Assembly (NCBI GenBank): GCA_014803435.1
Contig: JACYFD010000006.1
Coordinates: 1-64,000 of the forward strand
Length of the DNA: 64,000 nucleotides
Origin: Cellulosimicrobium terreum
GTDB taxonomy: Bacteria; Actinomycetota; Actinomycetes; Actinomycetales; Cellulomonadaceae
Direction: 5' to 3'
This document shows, in pieces, positions 39,373-49,515 of this stretch (its first letter is position 1; every line of letters begins with the position of its first letter). Both the position numbers and the translations under genes were made by a program. Below the pieces are notes generated by a model that was not told where the DNA came from, searched no databases, and worked only from the letters and a program-made list of their open reading frames with translations.

Positions 39373-41292
39373 ATGACCCAGCCGCCTGCACGACCCGTGC
39401 ACGCACCGACGACGGACGACGCCGCGCCCCGCGGCGGGTGGTCGGGCACGGACGGCCCCGACGGCCGGGACGAGGCGGTGGACGCCCCGTGGTGGACGCG
39501 GGCCGTCGTGTACCAGGTGTACCCGCGCTCGTTCCAGGACACCGACGGCGACGGGATCGGCGACGTCCCGGGGATCACGCGGCGCCTGGACCACCTCGAG
39601 CGGCTGGGCGTCGACGTCGTGTGGCTCTCACCCGTGTACCGCTCGCCGCAGGCGGACAACGGGTACGACATCAGCGACTACGAGGACGTCGACCCGCTGT
39701 TCGGCTCGCTCGCGGACCTCGACGCGTTGATCGACGGGCTGCACGCGCGTGGCATGAAGCTGGTCATGGACCTCGTCGTCAACCACACGAGCGACGAGCA
39801 CGCGTGGTTCCGGGAGAGCCGGTCGTCTCCGTCATCCGACAAGCGTGACTGGTACTGGTGGCGGCCCGCCCGTGCCGGCATGGAACCCGGCGCGCCCGGC
39901 GCCGAGCCCACCAACTGGCGCTCCTTCTTCGGCGGCAGCGCGTGGCGGTACGACGAGGCGTCGGGGGAGTACTACCTGCACCTGTTCGACCCGAAGCAGC
40001 CGGACCTGAACTGGGAGAGCTCCGAGGTCCGGGAGGCGGTCTACGCGATGATGCGCCGCTGGCTCGACCGCGGGGTCGACGGGTTCCGCATGGACGTCAT
40101 CAACCTCATCTCCAAGGCGGTCGCGCCGGACGGCTCGCTGCCCGACGGCGAGGTGCGCTGGGGCACGTACGGCGACGGCGGCCCGCACTACACGGACGGG
40201 CCGCGTGTGCACGAGTTCCTCGCCGAGATGCACCGCGAGGTCGTCGGGCCGTACCTCGCCCGTGGCCGCGAGATCCTCACGGTGGGGGAGACGCCGGGCG
40301 TGACGGTCGAGCACGGGGTGGGCTACACCGACCCAGCCCGGCGCGAGATGGACATGGTGTTCCAGTTCGAGCACATGGGCATCGACCACGGCGAGTCCCG
40401 CTACGACCCGCGCCCGTGGCGCCTCGCGGACCTCAAGGCGACGCTCGGGCGCTGGCAGGCGGGACTCGCGGAGCGCGGCTGGAACGCCCTGTACTGGGAC
40501 AACCACGACCAGCCGCGCGTCGTGTCGCGGTTCGGCGACGACTCGCCGGAGCACCGCGTGGCGTCCGCGAAGGCGCTCGCGGTCCTGCTGCACCTGCACC
40601 GCGGCACGCCGTACGTCTACCAGGGTGAGGAGCTCGGCATGACGAACGCGCACTTCACCCGGGTCGAGCAGTACCAGGACGTCGAGTCGCTCGGGTACTA
40701 CCGCGAGCTCACGGGCCGCGGGGGCGCACCGCGGCGGCGCACCGACGACGAGATGCTGGCCGTGCTCGCCCACGCGAGCCGCGACCACGCGCGCACGCCG
40801 GTGCAGTGGGACGCGAGCTCGGACGCCGGCTTCACCACCGGCACCCCGTGGCTCGAGGTCAACCCGAACCACGCGGAGATCAACGCCGAGGCCGCGTGGG
40901 CCGACCCCGGCTCGGTCCTGCACCTCTACCGCCGCCTCGTCGCGCTCCGGCACGAGCTGCCGGTCGTCGCGCTCGGCGACTTCCGGATGCTCCTGCCCGA
41001 CCACGACGCGATCTACGCGTTCACCCGCACGCTCGACGCGCCGTCGGGCGAGGGCGACGACGTGGACGGTGCCTCGTGGCACCGCGACGAGCTGCTGGTG
41101 CTCGGCAACGTCTCGGGGACACCGCAGGACGTCCCGGGCGAGGTCACGACCGGCTGGGAGGACGCGGAGATCCTCCTCGCCACGCACGGTCCCGTGCCCG
41201 ACGGCGCGGGGCCGGGCCCCGGCGTCGGGCACCGGGCGCTCCGGGCCTGGGAGGCGGTGGTCCTGCGGCGACAGGGCGGAGCCACGAGATGA
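39373..41292 (+). CDS. GH13 alpha-glucosidase (oligo-1,6-glucosidase-like)
   Basis: A 639-residue cytoplasmic GH13 enzyme without signal peptide. The conserved regions are DLVVNHTSDEH (I), GFRMDVINLISK with the nucleophile Asp (II), ILTVGETPGV with the acid/base Glu (III) and YWDNHDQPRVVSRF (IV). WWTRAVVYQVYPRSFQDTDGDGIGD is the typical start of the oligo-1,6-glucosidase/sucrose hydrolase subfamilies, preceded here by a polar extension of about 45 residues. It should hydrolyse short alpha-glucosides such as maltose, isomaltose or sucrose. The start follows AGAGGACCGACC. No sugar transporter is adjacent. Confidence 0.93.
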   Translation: MTQPPARPVHAPTTDDAAPRGGWSGTDGPDGRDEAVDAPWWTRAVVYQVYPRSFQDTDGDGIGDVPGITRRLDHLERLGVDVVWLSPVYRSPQADNGYDISDYEDVDPLFGSLADLDALIDGLHARGMKLVMDLVVNHTSDEHAWFRESRSSPSSDKRDWYWWRPARAGMEPGAPGAEPTNWRSFFGGSAWRYDEASGEYYLHLFDPKQPDLNWESSEVREAVYAMMRRWLDRGVDGFRMDVINLISKAVAPDGSLPDGEVRWGTYGDGGPHYTDGPRVHEFLAEMHREVVGPYLARGREILTVGETPGVTVEHGVGYTDPARREMDMVFQFEHMGIDHGESRYDPRPWRLADLKATLGRWQAGLAERGWNALYWDNHDQPRVVSRFGDDSPEHRVASAKALAVLLHLHRGTPYVYQGEELGMTNAHFTRVEQYQDVESLGYYRELTGRGGAPRRRTDDEMLAVLAHASRDHARTPVQWDASSDAGFTTGTPWLEVNPNHAEINAEAAWADPGSVLHLYRRLVALRHELPVVALGDFRMLLPDHDAIYAFTRTLDAPSGEGDDVDGASWHRDELLVLGNVSGTPQDVPGEVTTGWEDAEILLATHGPVPDGAGPGPGVGHRALRAWEAVVLRRQGGATR

Positions 41293-41404
41293 GGTGAGCA
41301 CTCCCCGCTACGCACCAAAGATCCCCTATGCTCCTCGCAGCCGGCGAGGACGCCGGCACGGCCGCGAGCGCGGTCCTGGACCGACTCCGAGTGGGGGCGT
41401 ACGG

Positions 41405-42391
41405 GTGCAGAGCACGGCGGAGGTTCCCGCGATCGAGACGCGGGCGCTGCGCAAGACGTATCGGAGCAGGCGGGGTCGCGCGGTCGGCGTCGAGGGGCTC
41501 GACCTCGTCGTCCCGGTCGGCGGTGTCCACGGGTTCCTCGGACCGAACGGGTCCGGCAAGACCACGACGATCAGGATGCTCCTCGGCCTGGTCCGGGCCG
41601 ACTCGGGCACGGCGCGCATCTTCGGCCACGAGGTCCCGCGCCACCTGCCCGACGTCGTCGGCCGCGTGGGAGCGATCGTCGAGTCCCCGAAGTTCTTCCC
41701 GGCGTTCAGCGCGCGGCGCAACCTCGACCTGCTCGCCGCCGCGATCGGCGCGCCCGGCGGCCGCGTCGGCGAGGTTCTGGAGGAGGTGGGTCTGTCCGAA
41801 CGTGCTCGTGACCGGTACCGCGGCTACTCCCTCGGTATGAAGCAGCGACTTGCCATCGCCGCGACGCTGCTCAAGGACCCCGACCTGCTGATCTTCGACG
41901 AGCCGACCAACGGGCTCGACCCGGCGGGGATCCGCGAGATCCGCGACACCATGCGCGGACTCGCCGCCCGCGGCAAGACGGTGCTCGTGAGCAGTCACAT
42001 CCTCGCCGAGGTGGAGCAGGTCGCCGACACGGTGTCGATCATCGCGCGCGGCCGGCTCATCGCGAGCGGACGTGTGGCCGAGCTGATCGGTGCCGGCGGC
42101 GCGTCCGTGCGCGTCGGCGTGGCGGACCCGGCCCGCGCGGCGGCGGTGCTGCGCGCGGCGGGATTCGTGGTGCGTGAGGACGGTCGTCACCTGCTGGCCG
42201 ACGGGGTCGCCGACGCCGCGCAGGTCACGCGCACGCTCGCCGCGCACGACCTGTGGGTCACCGAGCTCGTGCCGGTCCAGGCGGGGCTCGAGTCCGTGTT
42301 CCTCGAGCTCACCGCGCGCGACGCGGCGACGGGCTCGCGGCACGACCGCCGCGAGGGCCGCAGCGCCGCCGCCGAGGGGGTGACGGCATGA
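41405..42391 (+). CDS. ABC transporter ATP-binding protein (exporter/bacitracin-resistance type)
   Basis: A 328-residue ATPase: Walker A FLGPNGSGKTTT, signature YSLGMKQRLAIAATLL, Walker B LLIFDEPTNGLDPAG and switch His in VSSHILAEVE. The C-terminal region of about 100 residues is typical of CcmA/BcrA-type exporters. It starts at GTG 41405 with only a weak GGGGGCG site; a TATGCT box at 41327-41332 would give a leader of about 65 nt. It overlaps the permease gene (ATGA), so both form one transporter. Substrate unknown. Confidence 0.9.
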   Translation: MQSTAEVPAIETRALRKTYRSRRGRAVGVEGLDLVVPVGGVHGFLGPNGSGKTTTIRMLLGLVRADSGTARIFGHEVPRHLPDVVGRVGAIVESPKFFPAFSARRNLDLLAAAIGAPGGRVGEVLEEVGLSERARDRYRGYSLGMKQRLAIAATLLKDPDLLIFDEPTNGLDPAGIREIRDTMRGLAARGKTVLVSSHILAEVEQVADTVSIIARGRLIASGRVAELIGAGGASVRVGVADPARAAAVLRAAGFVVREDGRHLLADGVADAAQVTRTLAAHDLWVTELVPVQAGLESVFLELTARDAATGSRHDRREGRSAAAEGVTA

Positions 42392-43392
42392 GCCGCCTCC
42401 TGCGGGTCGAGCTCCGCCGTCTGCGCGCTCGCCGGCTGGTCCGGTGGGCCACGGCCGGGACCATCGCGCTCGCGCTCCTGACCGTCGTCCTCGCGTTCAC
42501 CCAGAGCCTGCCGACCTCCGACGCCGAGCTGGCGCAGGCCGAGGAGAGCTACCAGTGGGCGCTCGACGACTGGGAGCGCAACGGCGACGACATTGTCGCC
42601 GAGTGCGAGGAGATGGAGGCGGGCGACCCCACGGGTGCGGACTACGGGTGCGACCAGATCACCGCCCCGACGCTCGAGAACTTCCTGGCGCCGGTCCCGA
42701 CGTTCGAGGGGGACGACGAGATCTGGCCCGCCTCCGGTCGCTCCACCGTCGCCGGGTTCGCGCCGATGCTCGTGCTCTTCGCGCTGCTGGTCGGGGTGAC
42801 GTTCGTGACGGCGGAGATCTCGACCGGCGCGATCGGGCTGTGGCTCACCTTCGAGCCGCGGCGCCAGCGGGTGTACTGGTCGAAGGCCACGGCCGCGATG
42901 GTCGGCGTCCTCCCGGTCGTCGCGATCTCCTACCTGGTCATGGCCGGTGGCGCCTACGGCGCGTACGCGCTCAACGGCCAGATCGGCGACGTGACGGGCG
43001 AGACGTGGTCCGTGCTCGGCGCGGTCGGTGGACGCGTCCTCGTCGCCGCGGCGGGGGTGGCGGCTGTCGGGGTGGCGCTCGGCACGGTGCTCAAGAACGC
43101 GGCGGCGGCGCTGGGGGCGGTCGTCGTGTGGGTGGGCGTCCTCGAGAACGTCGTGGCCGCCACGCTCCCGGAGCTGCAGCGCTGGCTCGTGCGGACCAAC
43201 CTCGCGGCCTGGACGGACGGGGGGACGAGCTACTGGGTGAACCGCTGCACGTCCGACCCCACGGGCGGGATGACGTGCGACAGTGTCGAGCGCGCAGTCA
43301 GCCAGACGCAGGGCGCGGTGTTCCTTCTGGGGGTCGCCGTCGTCCTGTCGCTGCTCGCCGTGCTGGTGTTCCGCCGTCGCGACGTCTCCTGA
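42388..43392 (+). CDS. ABC transporter permease (ABC-2 type)
   Basis: A 334-residue membrane protein with six hydrophobic segments: one near residue 25 (WATAGTIALALLTVVLAF), an acidic extracytoplasmic loop of about 75 residues with Cys pairs, then FAPMLVLFALLVGVTFV, VGVLPVVAISYLVMAGGAY, VLVAAAGVAAVGVALG, AALGAVVVWVGVLENVV and a last helix near the RRRDVS end. AEISTGAIGLWLTFEPRRQRVYWSKA is the cytoplasmic coupling segment typical of ABC-2 exporters. It is cotranslated with the ATPase, and a terminator follows 12 nt after its stop. Confidence 0.88.
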   Translation: MSRLLRVELRRLRARRLVRWATAGTIALALLTVVLAFTQSLPTSDAELAQAEESYQWALDDWERNGDDIVAECEEMEAGDPTGADYGCDQITAPTLENFLAPVPTFEGDDEIWPASGRSTVAGFAPMLVLFALLVGVTFVTAEISTGAIGLWLTFEPRRQRVYWSKATAAMVGVLPVVAISYLVMAGGAYGAYALNGQIGDVTGETWSVLGAVGGRVLVAAAGVAAVGVALGTVLKNAAAALGAVVVWVGVLENVVAATLPELQRWLVRTNLAAWTDGGTSYWVNRCTSDPTGGMTCDSVERAVSQTQGAVFLLGVAVVLSLLAVLVFRRRDVS

Positions 43393-43404
43393 CCGCCGCG
43401 TCGC

Positions 43405-43443
43405 CCGAGGCGCCCGTCCCACCCCGTGAGACGGGCGCCTCGG
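43405..43443 (+). terminator. terminator after ABC transporter operon
   Basis: A perfect 14-bp stem (43405-43418 with 43430-43443) closes an 11-nt loop. It sits immediately before the ilvB promoter. Confidence 0.8.
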
Positions 43444-43446
43444 CAC

Positions 43447-43475
43447 GTGACATCCCCGAAACATGCGCGTAAGGT
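43447..43475 (+). promoter_or_regulatory. promoter of the ilvBNC leader
   Basis: GTGACA (43447-43452) and TAAGGT (43470-43475) are 17 bp apart. The expected transcription start, about 43482, lies at the GTG of the leader peptide, so the leader itself is probably translated as a leaderless mRNA. Confidence 0.75.
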
Positions 43476-43483
43476 CCCATGAC

Positions 43484-43528
43484 GTGCAGACGATTCTCCT
43501 TGTAGTACTTCCTGAGCGCGCCGGCTGA
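43484..43528 (+). CDS. ilvL: ilvB leader peptide
   Basis: GTG at 43484 opens a 14-codon frame, [14 protein letters not shown], ending in TGA. The run Ile-Leu-Leu-Val-Val-Leu contains exactly the three end products of the pathway. It lies between a promoter and a T-tract terminator upstream of ilvB, which is the arrangement of ribosome-mediated attenuation known for actinobacterial ilvB. Lack of charged Leu, Ile or Val tRNA would stall the ribosome at codons 4-9. It is too short for gene finders. Confidence 0.85.
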   Translation: MQTILLVVLPERAG

Positions 43529-43601
43529 AGCCACGCCCACAGGCTTCGTCAGCGCGCTCACCCCTCGTCCAGCCCGGCATCCCGGGTTCGAGGGGTTTTT
43601 T
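43514..43601 (+). promoter_or_regulatory. ilvB transcription attenuator
   Basis: A first hairpin pairs GAGCGCGC and following bases (from 43514, overlapping the end of the leader peptide) with GGCTTC...GCGCGCTC ending at 43560. The terminator follows: CCCCTCG (43561-43567) with CGAGGGG (43589-43595), an inner CCCGG/CCGGG pair, and six T at 43596-43601. This long T-run is rare in the window. The first hairpin would be disrupted by a stalled ribosome; the alternative antiterminator pairing was not worked out base by base. Confidence 0.85.
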
Positions 43602-43800
43602 GTTGCCATCACAACAGCACAGCACAGCACGGCGCGACCGGCCCACCACAGCCACCGCGACTGCCGGACCGCGAGACCCGCGATCACCGGCAAGAGCCCG
43701 CGCGACCAGCACGACCGCACCACCACGGTCCGCTCCGGTACCGGCGGCGCACCCCTCGCGGGTGCCCGCCGGGCCGAGGCCACGACACGCAGGAGACACC

Positions 43801-45699
43801 ATGGCCCAGGGTCCTACCCCGGCACCCCCGCGACCGGGTGCCGCGGCGCCCGCCGCGACGCCGAAGCCCGCCCCGTCACCGGCGACGGTCGCCCCGCGCG
43901 GTGACGTCCGCCGCGCACCGGTCCGGCCCGCCCAGCCGACGCAGCCCGGCGAGGAGATGACCGGCGCGCAGTCGATCGTCCGCTCGCTCGAGGAGGTCGG
44001 GGCGGAGGTCGTCTTCGGCATCCCCGGTGGTGCGATCCTCCCGACGTACGACCCGCTCATGGACTCCCAGCGGCTCCGGCACATCCTCGTGCGCCACGAG
44101 CAGGGCGGCGGGCACGCCGCGCAGGGCTTCGCCCACGCGACCGGGAAGGTCGGCGTCACCATGGCGACGTCCGGGCCGGGGGCGACGAACCTCGTGACGC
44201 CCATCGCCGACGCGAACATGGACTCCATCCCGCTCGTGGCGATCACCGGCCAGGTCGCCGCCGGCGCGATCGGCACGGACGCCTTCCAGGAGGCGGACAT
44301 CGTCGGCATCACGCTGCCGATCACCAAGCACAACTTCCTCGTCACCGACCCGGACGACATCCCGCGCACCATCGCGGAGGCGTTCCACATCGCCTCGACC
44401 GGCCGCCCCGGTCCGGTGCTCGTCGACATCGCGAAGTCCGCGATGCAGTCGCAGACGACGTTCTCGTGGCCCCAGGACCTGCACCTGCCCGGCTACCACC
44501 CGGTCACCAAGCCGCACAGCAAGCAGATCAAGGAGGCGGCGCGCCTGCTCGCGACCGCCCGGCGGCCGGTGCTCTACGTGGGCGGCGGAGTCGTGCGCGC
44601 CGACGCGTCGCCCGAGCTCCGCCGTCTGGTCGACCTGTCCGGCGCGCCCGTCATCACGACCCTCATGGCGCGCGGCGCGGTGCCCGACACCCACCCGCAG
44701 AACCTCGGGATGCCCGGCATGCACGGGACCGTGCCCGCGGTCGCCGCGCTGCAGAAGGCGGACCTCATCGTCGCGCTCGGCGCGCGCTTCGACGACCGCG
44801 TGACGGGCAAGCTCTCCAGCTTCGCCCCGCACGCCGCCGTCGTGCACGCGGACATCGACCCCGCGGAGATCGGCAAGAACCGCGACGTCGACGTCCCGAT
44901 CGTCGGCGACCTCAAGGAGGTCCTCGCGGACCTCGTGCCCGAGCTCGAGCGCGAGCACACGGCGAAGGGCAAGCCCGACGTCGCGGCCTGGTGGCACCAG
45001 ATCGACGACTGGCGCGAGACGTACCCGCTCGGGTACACCGAGCCCGACGACGGACACCTCGCCCCGCAGCACGTGATCACGCGGCTGGGCGAGATCTCCG
45101 GGCCCGAGTCGATCTACGTCGCGGGTGTGGGCCAGCACCAGATGTGGGCGGCGCAGTTCATCCGCTACGAGCACCCGCGCACGTGGCTCAACTCGGGCGG
45201 CCTCGGCACGATGGGCTTCTCCATCCCGGCCGCGATGGGCGCCAAGGTAGGGCGCCCGGACGCGACGGTCTGGGCGATCGACGGCGACGGCTGCTTCCAG
45301 ATGACCAACCAGGAGCTCGCGACCTGCACGATCAACGAGATCCCCATCAAGGTCGCGCTGATCAACAACAGCTCGCTCGGCATGGTCCGCCAGTGGCAGA
45401 CCCTGTTCTACGACAAGCGGTACTCGAACACCGACCTGCACACCGGCCACGGCACCGCGCGCGTCCCCGACTTCGTCAAGCTCGCCGACGCGTACGGGTG
45501 CGAGGGCATCCGGGTCGAGTCCGCGAGCGAGGTCGACGCCGCGATCAAGCGCGCCATGGAGATCGACGACCGCCCGGTGGTCATCGACTTCAACGTCTCG
45601 CGCGACGCCATGGTGTGGCCGATGGTCCCCTCCGGCGTGAGCAACGACGACATCCAATATGCACGCGGCATCTCGCCCGCGTGGGATCGGGAGGATTGA
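43801..45699 (+). CDS. ilvB: acetolactate synthase large subunit
   Basis: A 632-residue ThDP/FAD enzyme catalysing the first common step of Val, Leu and Ile synthesis. A Pro/Ala-rich tail of about 50 residues precedes the conserved part that starts [29 protein letters not shown]. The catalytic Glu is in [14 protein letters not shown], and the ThDP motif is [32 protein letters not shown]. The start follows GCAGGAGACACC, 200 nt after the attenuator terminator. The interval 43602-43800 shows no further element I can name. It is followed by ilvN and ilvC. Confidence 0.95.
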   Translation: MAQGPTPAPPRPGAAAPAATPKPAPSPATVAPRGDVRRAPVRPAQPTQPGEEMTGAQSIVRSLEEVGAEVVFGIPGGAILPTYDPLMDSQRLRHILVRHEQGGGHAAQGFAHATGKVGVTMATSGPGATNLVTPIADANMDSIPLVAITGQVAAGAIGTDAFQEADIVGITLPITKHNFLVTDPDDIPRTIAEAFHIASTGRPGPVLVDIAKSAMQSQTTFSWPQDLHLPGYHPVTKPHSKQIKEAARLLATARRPVLYVGGGVVRADASPELRRLVDLSGAPVITTLMARGAVPDTHPQNLGMPGMHGTVPAVAALQKADLIVALGARFDDRVTGKLSSFAPHAAVVHADIDPAEIGKNRDVDVPIVGDLKEVLADLVPELEREHTAKGKPDVAAWWHQIDDWRETYPLGYTEPDDGHLAPQHVITRLGEISGPESIYVAGVGQHQMWAAQFIRYEHPRTWLNSGGLGTMGFSIPAAMGAKVGRPDATVWAIDGDGCFQMTNQELATCTINEIPIKVALINNSSLGMVRQWQTLFYDKRYSNTDLHTGHGTARVPDFVKLADAYGCEGIRVESASEVDAAIKRAMEIDDRPVVIDFNVSRDAMVWPMVPSGVSNDDIQYARGISPAWDRED

Positions 45700-45704
45700 G
45701 CGGA

Positions 45705-45794
45705 ATGAAGCGGAAGTTGAGGGCTGCAGCGAAGCAAGGCACTCGGCTGCAGCGGAGTGCAGCCTCGATCCGACCCACGTTCCTGGAGGACTGA
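45705..45794 (+). CDS. possible 29-residue basic peptide between ilvB and ilvN
   Basis: An ATG frame encodes MKRKLRAAAKQGTRLQRSAA and nine more residues ending FLED. GGGAGG lies 10 nt before the start, the ORF begins 5 nt after the ilvB stop, and its TGA falls inside the ilvN ribosome site region, 3 nt before the ilvN ATG. It could couple ilvN translation to ilvB. Two GGCTGCAGCG-like repeats lie within. No homologue is known to me, and it may be non-coding. Confidence 0.35.
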   Translation: MKRKLRAAAKQGTRLQRSAASIRPTFLED

Positions 45795-45797
45795 CGT

Positions 45798-46322
45798 ATG
45801 TCCCGCCACACCCTCTCCGTGCTGGTCGAGAACAAGCCCGGCGTGCTGACGCGCGTCGCGGGGCTGTTCGCGCGCCGCGCGTTCAACATCCACTCGCTCG
45901 CCGTCGGGCCGACGGAGCACGACGAGATCTCGCGCATCACGGTCGTCGTCGACGTCGAGGACCGACCGCTCGAGCACGTGACGAAGCAGCTCAACAAGCT
46001 CGTCAACGTCATCAAGATCGTCGAGCTCGACTCGTCGGCCTCCGTCCAGCGCGAGCTCCTGCTCGTCAAGGTGCGTGCCGACGGCGCGAACCGCACGGGC
46101 GTGCTCGAGGTCGTCAACCTGTTCCGCGCCAAGGTCGTCGACGTCGTCCCCGACGCCGTGACCATCGAGGCGACCGGCACGGACGAGAAGCTGGACGCGC
46201 TGCTCGGCGCGCTCGAGCCCTACGGCGTCCGGGAGATCGTGAAGTCGGGGACCGTCGCCGTCGGCCGTGGTTCGCGCTCCATCACCGACCGAGCGCTGGA
46301 ACGCGTCGTCCGGTCGGCCTGA
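45798..46322 (+). CDS. ilvN: acetolactate synthase small (regulatory) subunit
   Basis: A 174-residue protein with an N-terminal ACT domain (HTLSVLVENKPGVLTRVAGLFARRAFNIHSLAVGPTE) that binds the feedback inhibitor valine, and a C-terminal domain beginning near residue 80 (RELLLVKVRADGANRTGVLEVVNLFRAKVVDV). It activates IlvB and gives feedback control. The start follows CTGGAGGACTGACGT. Full length for the family. Confidence 0.96.
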   Translation: MSRHTLSVLVENKPGVLTRVAGLFARRAFNIHSLAVGPTEHDEISRITVVVDVEDRPLEHVTKQLNKLVNVIKIVELDSSASVQRELLLVKVRADGANRTGVLEVVNLFRAKVVDVVPDAVTIEATGTDEKLDALLGALEPYGVREIVKSGTVAVGRGSRSITDRALERVVRSA

Positions 46323-47402
<1,080 letters not shown>

Positions 47403-47442
47403 CCCGACCGCCGCGCCTCGCGCGGCAGCGCACCACCTGACG

Positions 47443-47477
47443 GGCGGGCGGCACGGTCCTCGACCGCGCCGCCCGCC
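47443..47477 (+). terminator. terminator after ilvC
   Basis: A 10-bp outer stem (47443-47452 with 47468-47477) plus an inner CGGT/ACCG pair. No T-run. It ends the ilvBNC operon and lies 22 bp before the next promoter box. Confidence 0.7.
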
Positions 47478-47511
47478 TGTCGGCGTCGGCGTCCTCTGGC
47501 ATGATGCCGAC

Positions 47512-48054
47512 ATGGACGACGACGCCACGAACGCCACGCCCGGTCCTCACGCCGCCGCCGACGAGAATCCCGAGCAGGCGGGCGAGATCCTGAAGTTCTG
47601 GGAGGCTGCGCGGCCGAGTGCCGGGATCGGCCGGATCGGCGTCGTGATCGGCACCGGTGTCCGGGAGAGCGTCCCCCCGCCGGCCTGGTCGTTCGGTGAC
47701 AACCCGGAGCTCGCCGACACGTTGCTCGCAGCCGTCCTCTCGGGGGCCAAGACCGCGACGTCGTCGTCCCTGTGGGAGTACGGCGACGACACCCCCGTCC
47801 CCGAGAAGGACGAGCTGTCGATCCTGCTCGACGGCGCGGGGCACCCGCGGGCGCTCGTGCGGACGACGTCGGTCGAGGTCGTCCCGTTCGACCAGGTCGA
47901 CGACACGTTCGCGCTCGCCGAGGGCGAGGACGACGGTTCCCTCGAGTCGTGGCGGGAGGGGCACCGCCAGTACTTCGCACGGGTCCTGGGCCGCGACGTC
48001 CCGGACGACATGCCTGTCGTGTGCGAGCGGTTCGAGCTGCGGTACCCGCACTGA
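47512..48054 (+). CDS. ASCH-domain protein
   Basis: A 180-residue protein. From residue 60 it follows the ASCH/DUF984 pattern: AWSFGDNPELADTLLAAVLSGAKTATSSSLWEYG, then VPEKDELSILLDGAGHPRALVRTTSVEVVPFDQVDDTFALAEGEDDGSLESWREGHRQYF. ASCH domains resemble PUA domains and are thought to bind RNA or modified bases; some members act on N4-acetylcytidine. The G-x-K-x-x-T motif (SGAKTATSS) of the putative active site is present. A CATGAT box 6 nt before the ATG suggests leaderless expression. Confidence 0.85.
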   Translation: MDDDATNATPGPHAAADENPEQAGEILKFWEAARPSAGIGRIGVVIGTGVRESVPPPAWSFGDNPELADTLLAAVLSGAKTATSSSLWEYGDDTPVPEKDELSILLDGAGHPRALVRTTSVEVVPFDQVDDTFALAEGEDDGSLESWREGHRQYFARVLGRDVPDDMPVVCERFELRYPH

Positions 48055-48082
48055 CGGGCTGCCTCCCCTGGACAGGGGGAGA

Positions 48083-48126
48083 GGTGGGTAGCGGCCGGCC
48101 GTGCCACGTTCCGTCCGGCCGCCACC
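48083..48126. terminator. hairpin between convergent ASCH and ROK genes
   Basis: GCGGCCGG (48091-48098) pairs with CCGGCCGC (48115-48122), extended by GGTG/CACC with a small bulge. Two further short hairpins flank it (CTCCCC/GGGGAG near 48063-48081, and GGGGTA/TACCCC at 48131-48154 reaching the ROK stop). Together they probably terminate both converging transcripts. Confidence 0.6.
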
Positions 48127-48147
48127 CGTCGGGGTAGGTGAGAGGAG

Positions 48148-49368
48148 CTACCCCGAGACCGTGGGCATGACGACCCGGGCGTGGTCCGGCCGTCCTGCGG
48201 AGCCGAGCAGGAGCGCGCGCACCTCCTGCGCGGCGACCGAGCGGGCTCCCCGCAAGACGGCGAGCTCGGGTACGGCGCTCGTGACGATCGATCCGGTGGA
48301 CTGCTCGGTGTCGCGCAGGATCCGTGCCGTCGCCTCGGCGAGCGCGACGCCGCCGGCGACGCCGGTGGGACCCCCGATGACCACCGCGTCGGGCTCCATG
48401 ATCGCGACCACCGGCTGCAGGACGACCGCCACGCGGGCCGCCAGGTCCGCGACGAACGCGGCCACCTCGGGGGTCGACCGGTGTTCGGCGAGGGCGGAGA
48501 CCACCTCGTCGTAGGGAGTGGTCGCGGTGACCCCGGGCACCTGTACGCGGGTCGCCACCTCGACGACCCGCAGACCGCCGACGAGGTCCTGCGCGGTGGC
48601 CGAGTCGTCGATGCGTCCAGCCGCCACGGGGAGGTACCCGATCTCACCCGCGCCGCCGGCCGTGCCACGGTGGACCCGGCCGTCGACCCACGACCCGAGG
48701 CCGATGCCCTCGGCCAGCCACAGCAGGCTGAAGGTGGCGTCGGTACGGCCCGCGTCCCGCTCGGCGATGGCGGCGAGGTTCACGTCGTTCTCGATGCGGA
48801 ACGTGACGCCGAGCTCGTTCTCGAGGTGCGCGCGGAGCCCGCGCCGGGGCCAGCCGGGCAGCTCGCCGACGAGCGTGAGGTCACCGCTGCGGGGGTCCGG
48901 TGCCGCCTGCAGCCCGAGGACCACGCAGGCGACACGTTCGCGGGGGACCGCCGCGGCGGCGCACGCGTCGCGCCATGCCGTCCGGACGTCGTCGAGGGCG
49001 CTGCGCCCGGGGCCGGCCTCGACGAACGTGTCGCCGAGCGGCCGGCCGAGCGCGTCCACGACGCCGGCGCGCACGCCCGTGGGCAGGACGTCGAGGGCGA
49101 GGCCGGCGACGACGTCGGTCCGCGCGGCGTACGTCACGGCCTGGGGGCCGCGGGAGCCCTGCACGACGCCCGTCGGCTCGATGAGCCCGGAGCTCTCGAG
49201 GCGTGCGACCATCTGGGAGGCGGTGGGTCGCGAGACACCGGTGCGGTCACCGATCTGCGAGCGTGTCATGGGCCCCTCGTCGAGGAGCAGCTCGAGTGCG
49301 GCGCGGTCGTTGATCGTCCGCAGCAGCCCGGGGGTCCCGGGGACACGGGGTGCGCTCGGCACGGTCAT
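48148..49368 (-). CDS. ROK-family transcriptional regulator
   Basis: A 406-residue protein: N-terminal winged helix (residues about 15-75, [40 protein letters not shown]) and a ROK sugar-kinase-like domain. The usual zinc-binding ROK cysteine cluster (CxCGxxGC) is not visible after [16 protein letters not shown], so it is a divergent member that may not bind sugar in the standard way. ROK repressors typically control carbohydrate uptake genes, yet the adjacent divergent gene is leuB. An AT-rich palindrome 21 bp upstream of its ATG suggests autoregulation. Confidence 0.87.
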   Translation of the reverse strand: MTVPSAPRVPGTPGLLRTINDRAALELLLDEGPMTRSQIGDRTGVSRPTASQMVARLESSGLIEPTGVVQGSRGPQAVTYAARTDVVAGLALDVLPTGVRAGVVDALGRPLGDTFVEAGPGRSALDDVRTAWRDACAAAAVPRERVACVVLGLQAAPDPRSGDLTLVGELPGWPRRGLRAHLENELGVTFRIENDVNLAAIAERDAGRTDATFSLLWLAEGIGLGSWVDGRVHRGTAGGAGEIGYLPVAAGRIDDSATAQDLVGGLRVVEVATRVQVPGVTATTPYDEVVSALAEHRSTPEVAAFVADLAARVAVVLQPVVAIMEPDAVVIGGPTGVAGGVALAEATARILRDTEQSTGSIVTSAVPELAVLRGARSVAAQEVRALLLGSAGRPDHARVVMPTVSG

Positions 49369-49388
49369 CGACGCATCCTCGTCCTCGG

Positions 49389-49406
49389 TTTAATAAAGTT
49401 TACTAA
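49389..49406. promoter_or_regulatory. probable ROK operator
   Basis: TTTAATAAAGTTTACTAA has the core TAAA-G-TTTA inverted repeat with AA/TT ends, the AT-rich pattern known for ROK regulators. In this 73% GC sequence it stands out strongly. It lies 21-38 bp upstream of the ROK start, over its likely promoter, and about 100 bp before leuB. Confidence 0.7.
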
Positions 49407-49502
49407 TGGTGCCTTACCGGGTCCTTCGCGTGCAACTCGGACGCGCCCGTCGCGGTGCGTCCGAGAAGTGAGACCGGCGTCCCGAGGCGTGGTTCGCGGG
49501 CG

Positions 49503-49508
49503 TAGGGT
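49503..49508 (+). promoter_or_regulatory. -10 element of leuB, leaderless
   Basis: TAGGGT ends 7 nt before the leuB ATG at 49516. There is no ribosome binding site in the gap CGGGAAC. Confidence 0.6.
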
Positions 49509-49515
49509 CGGGAAC

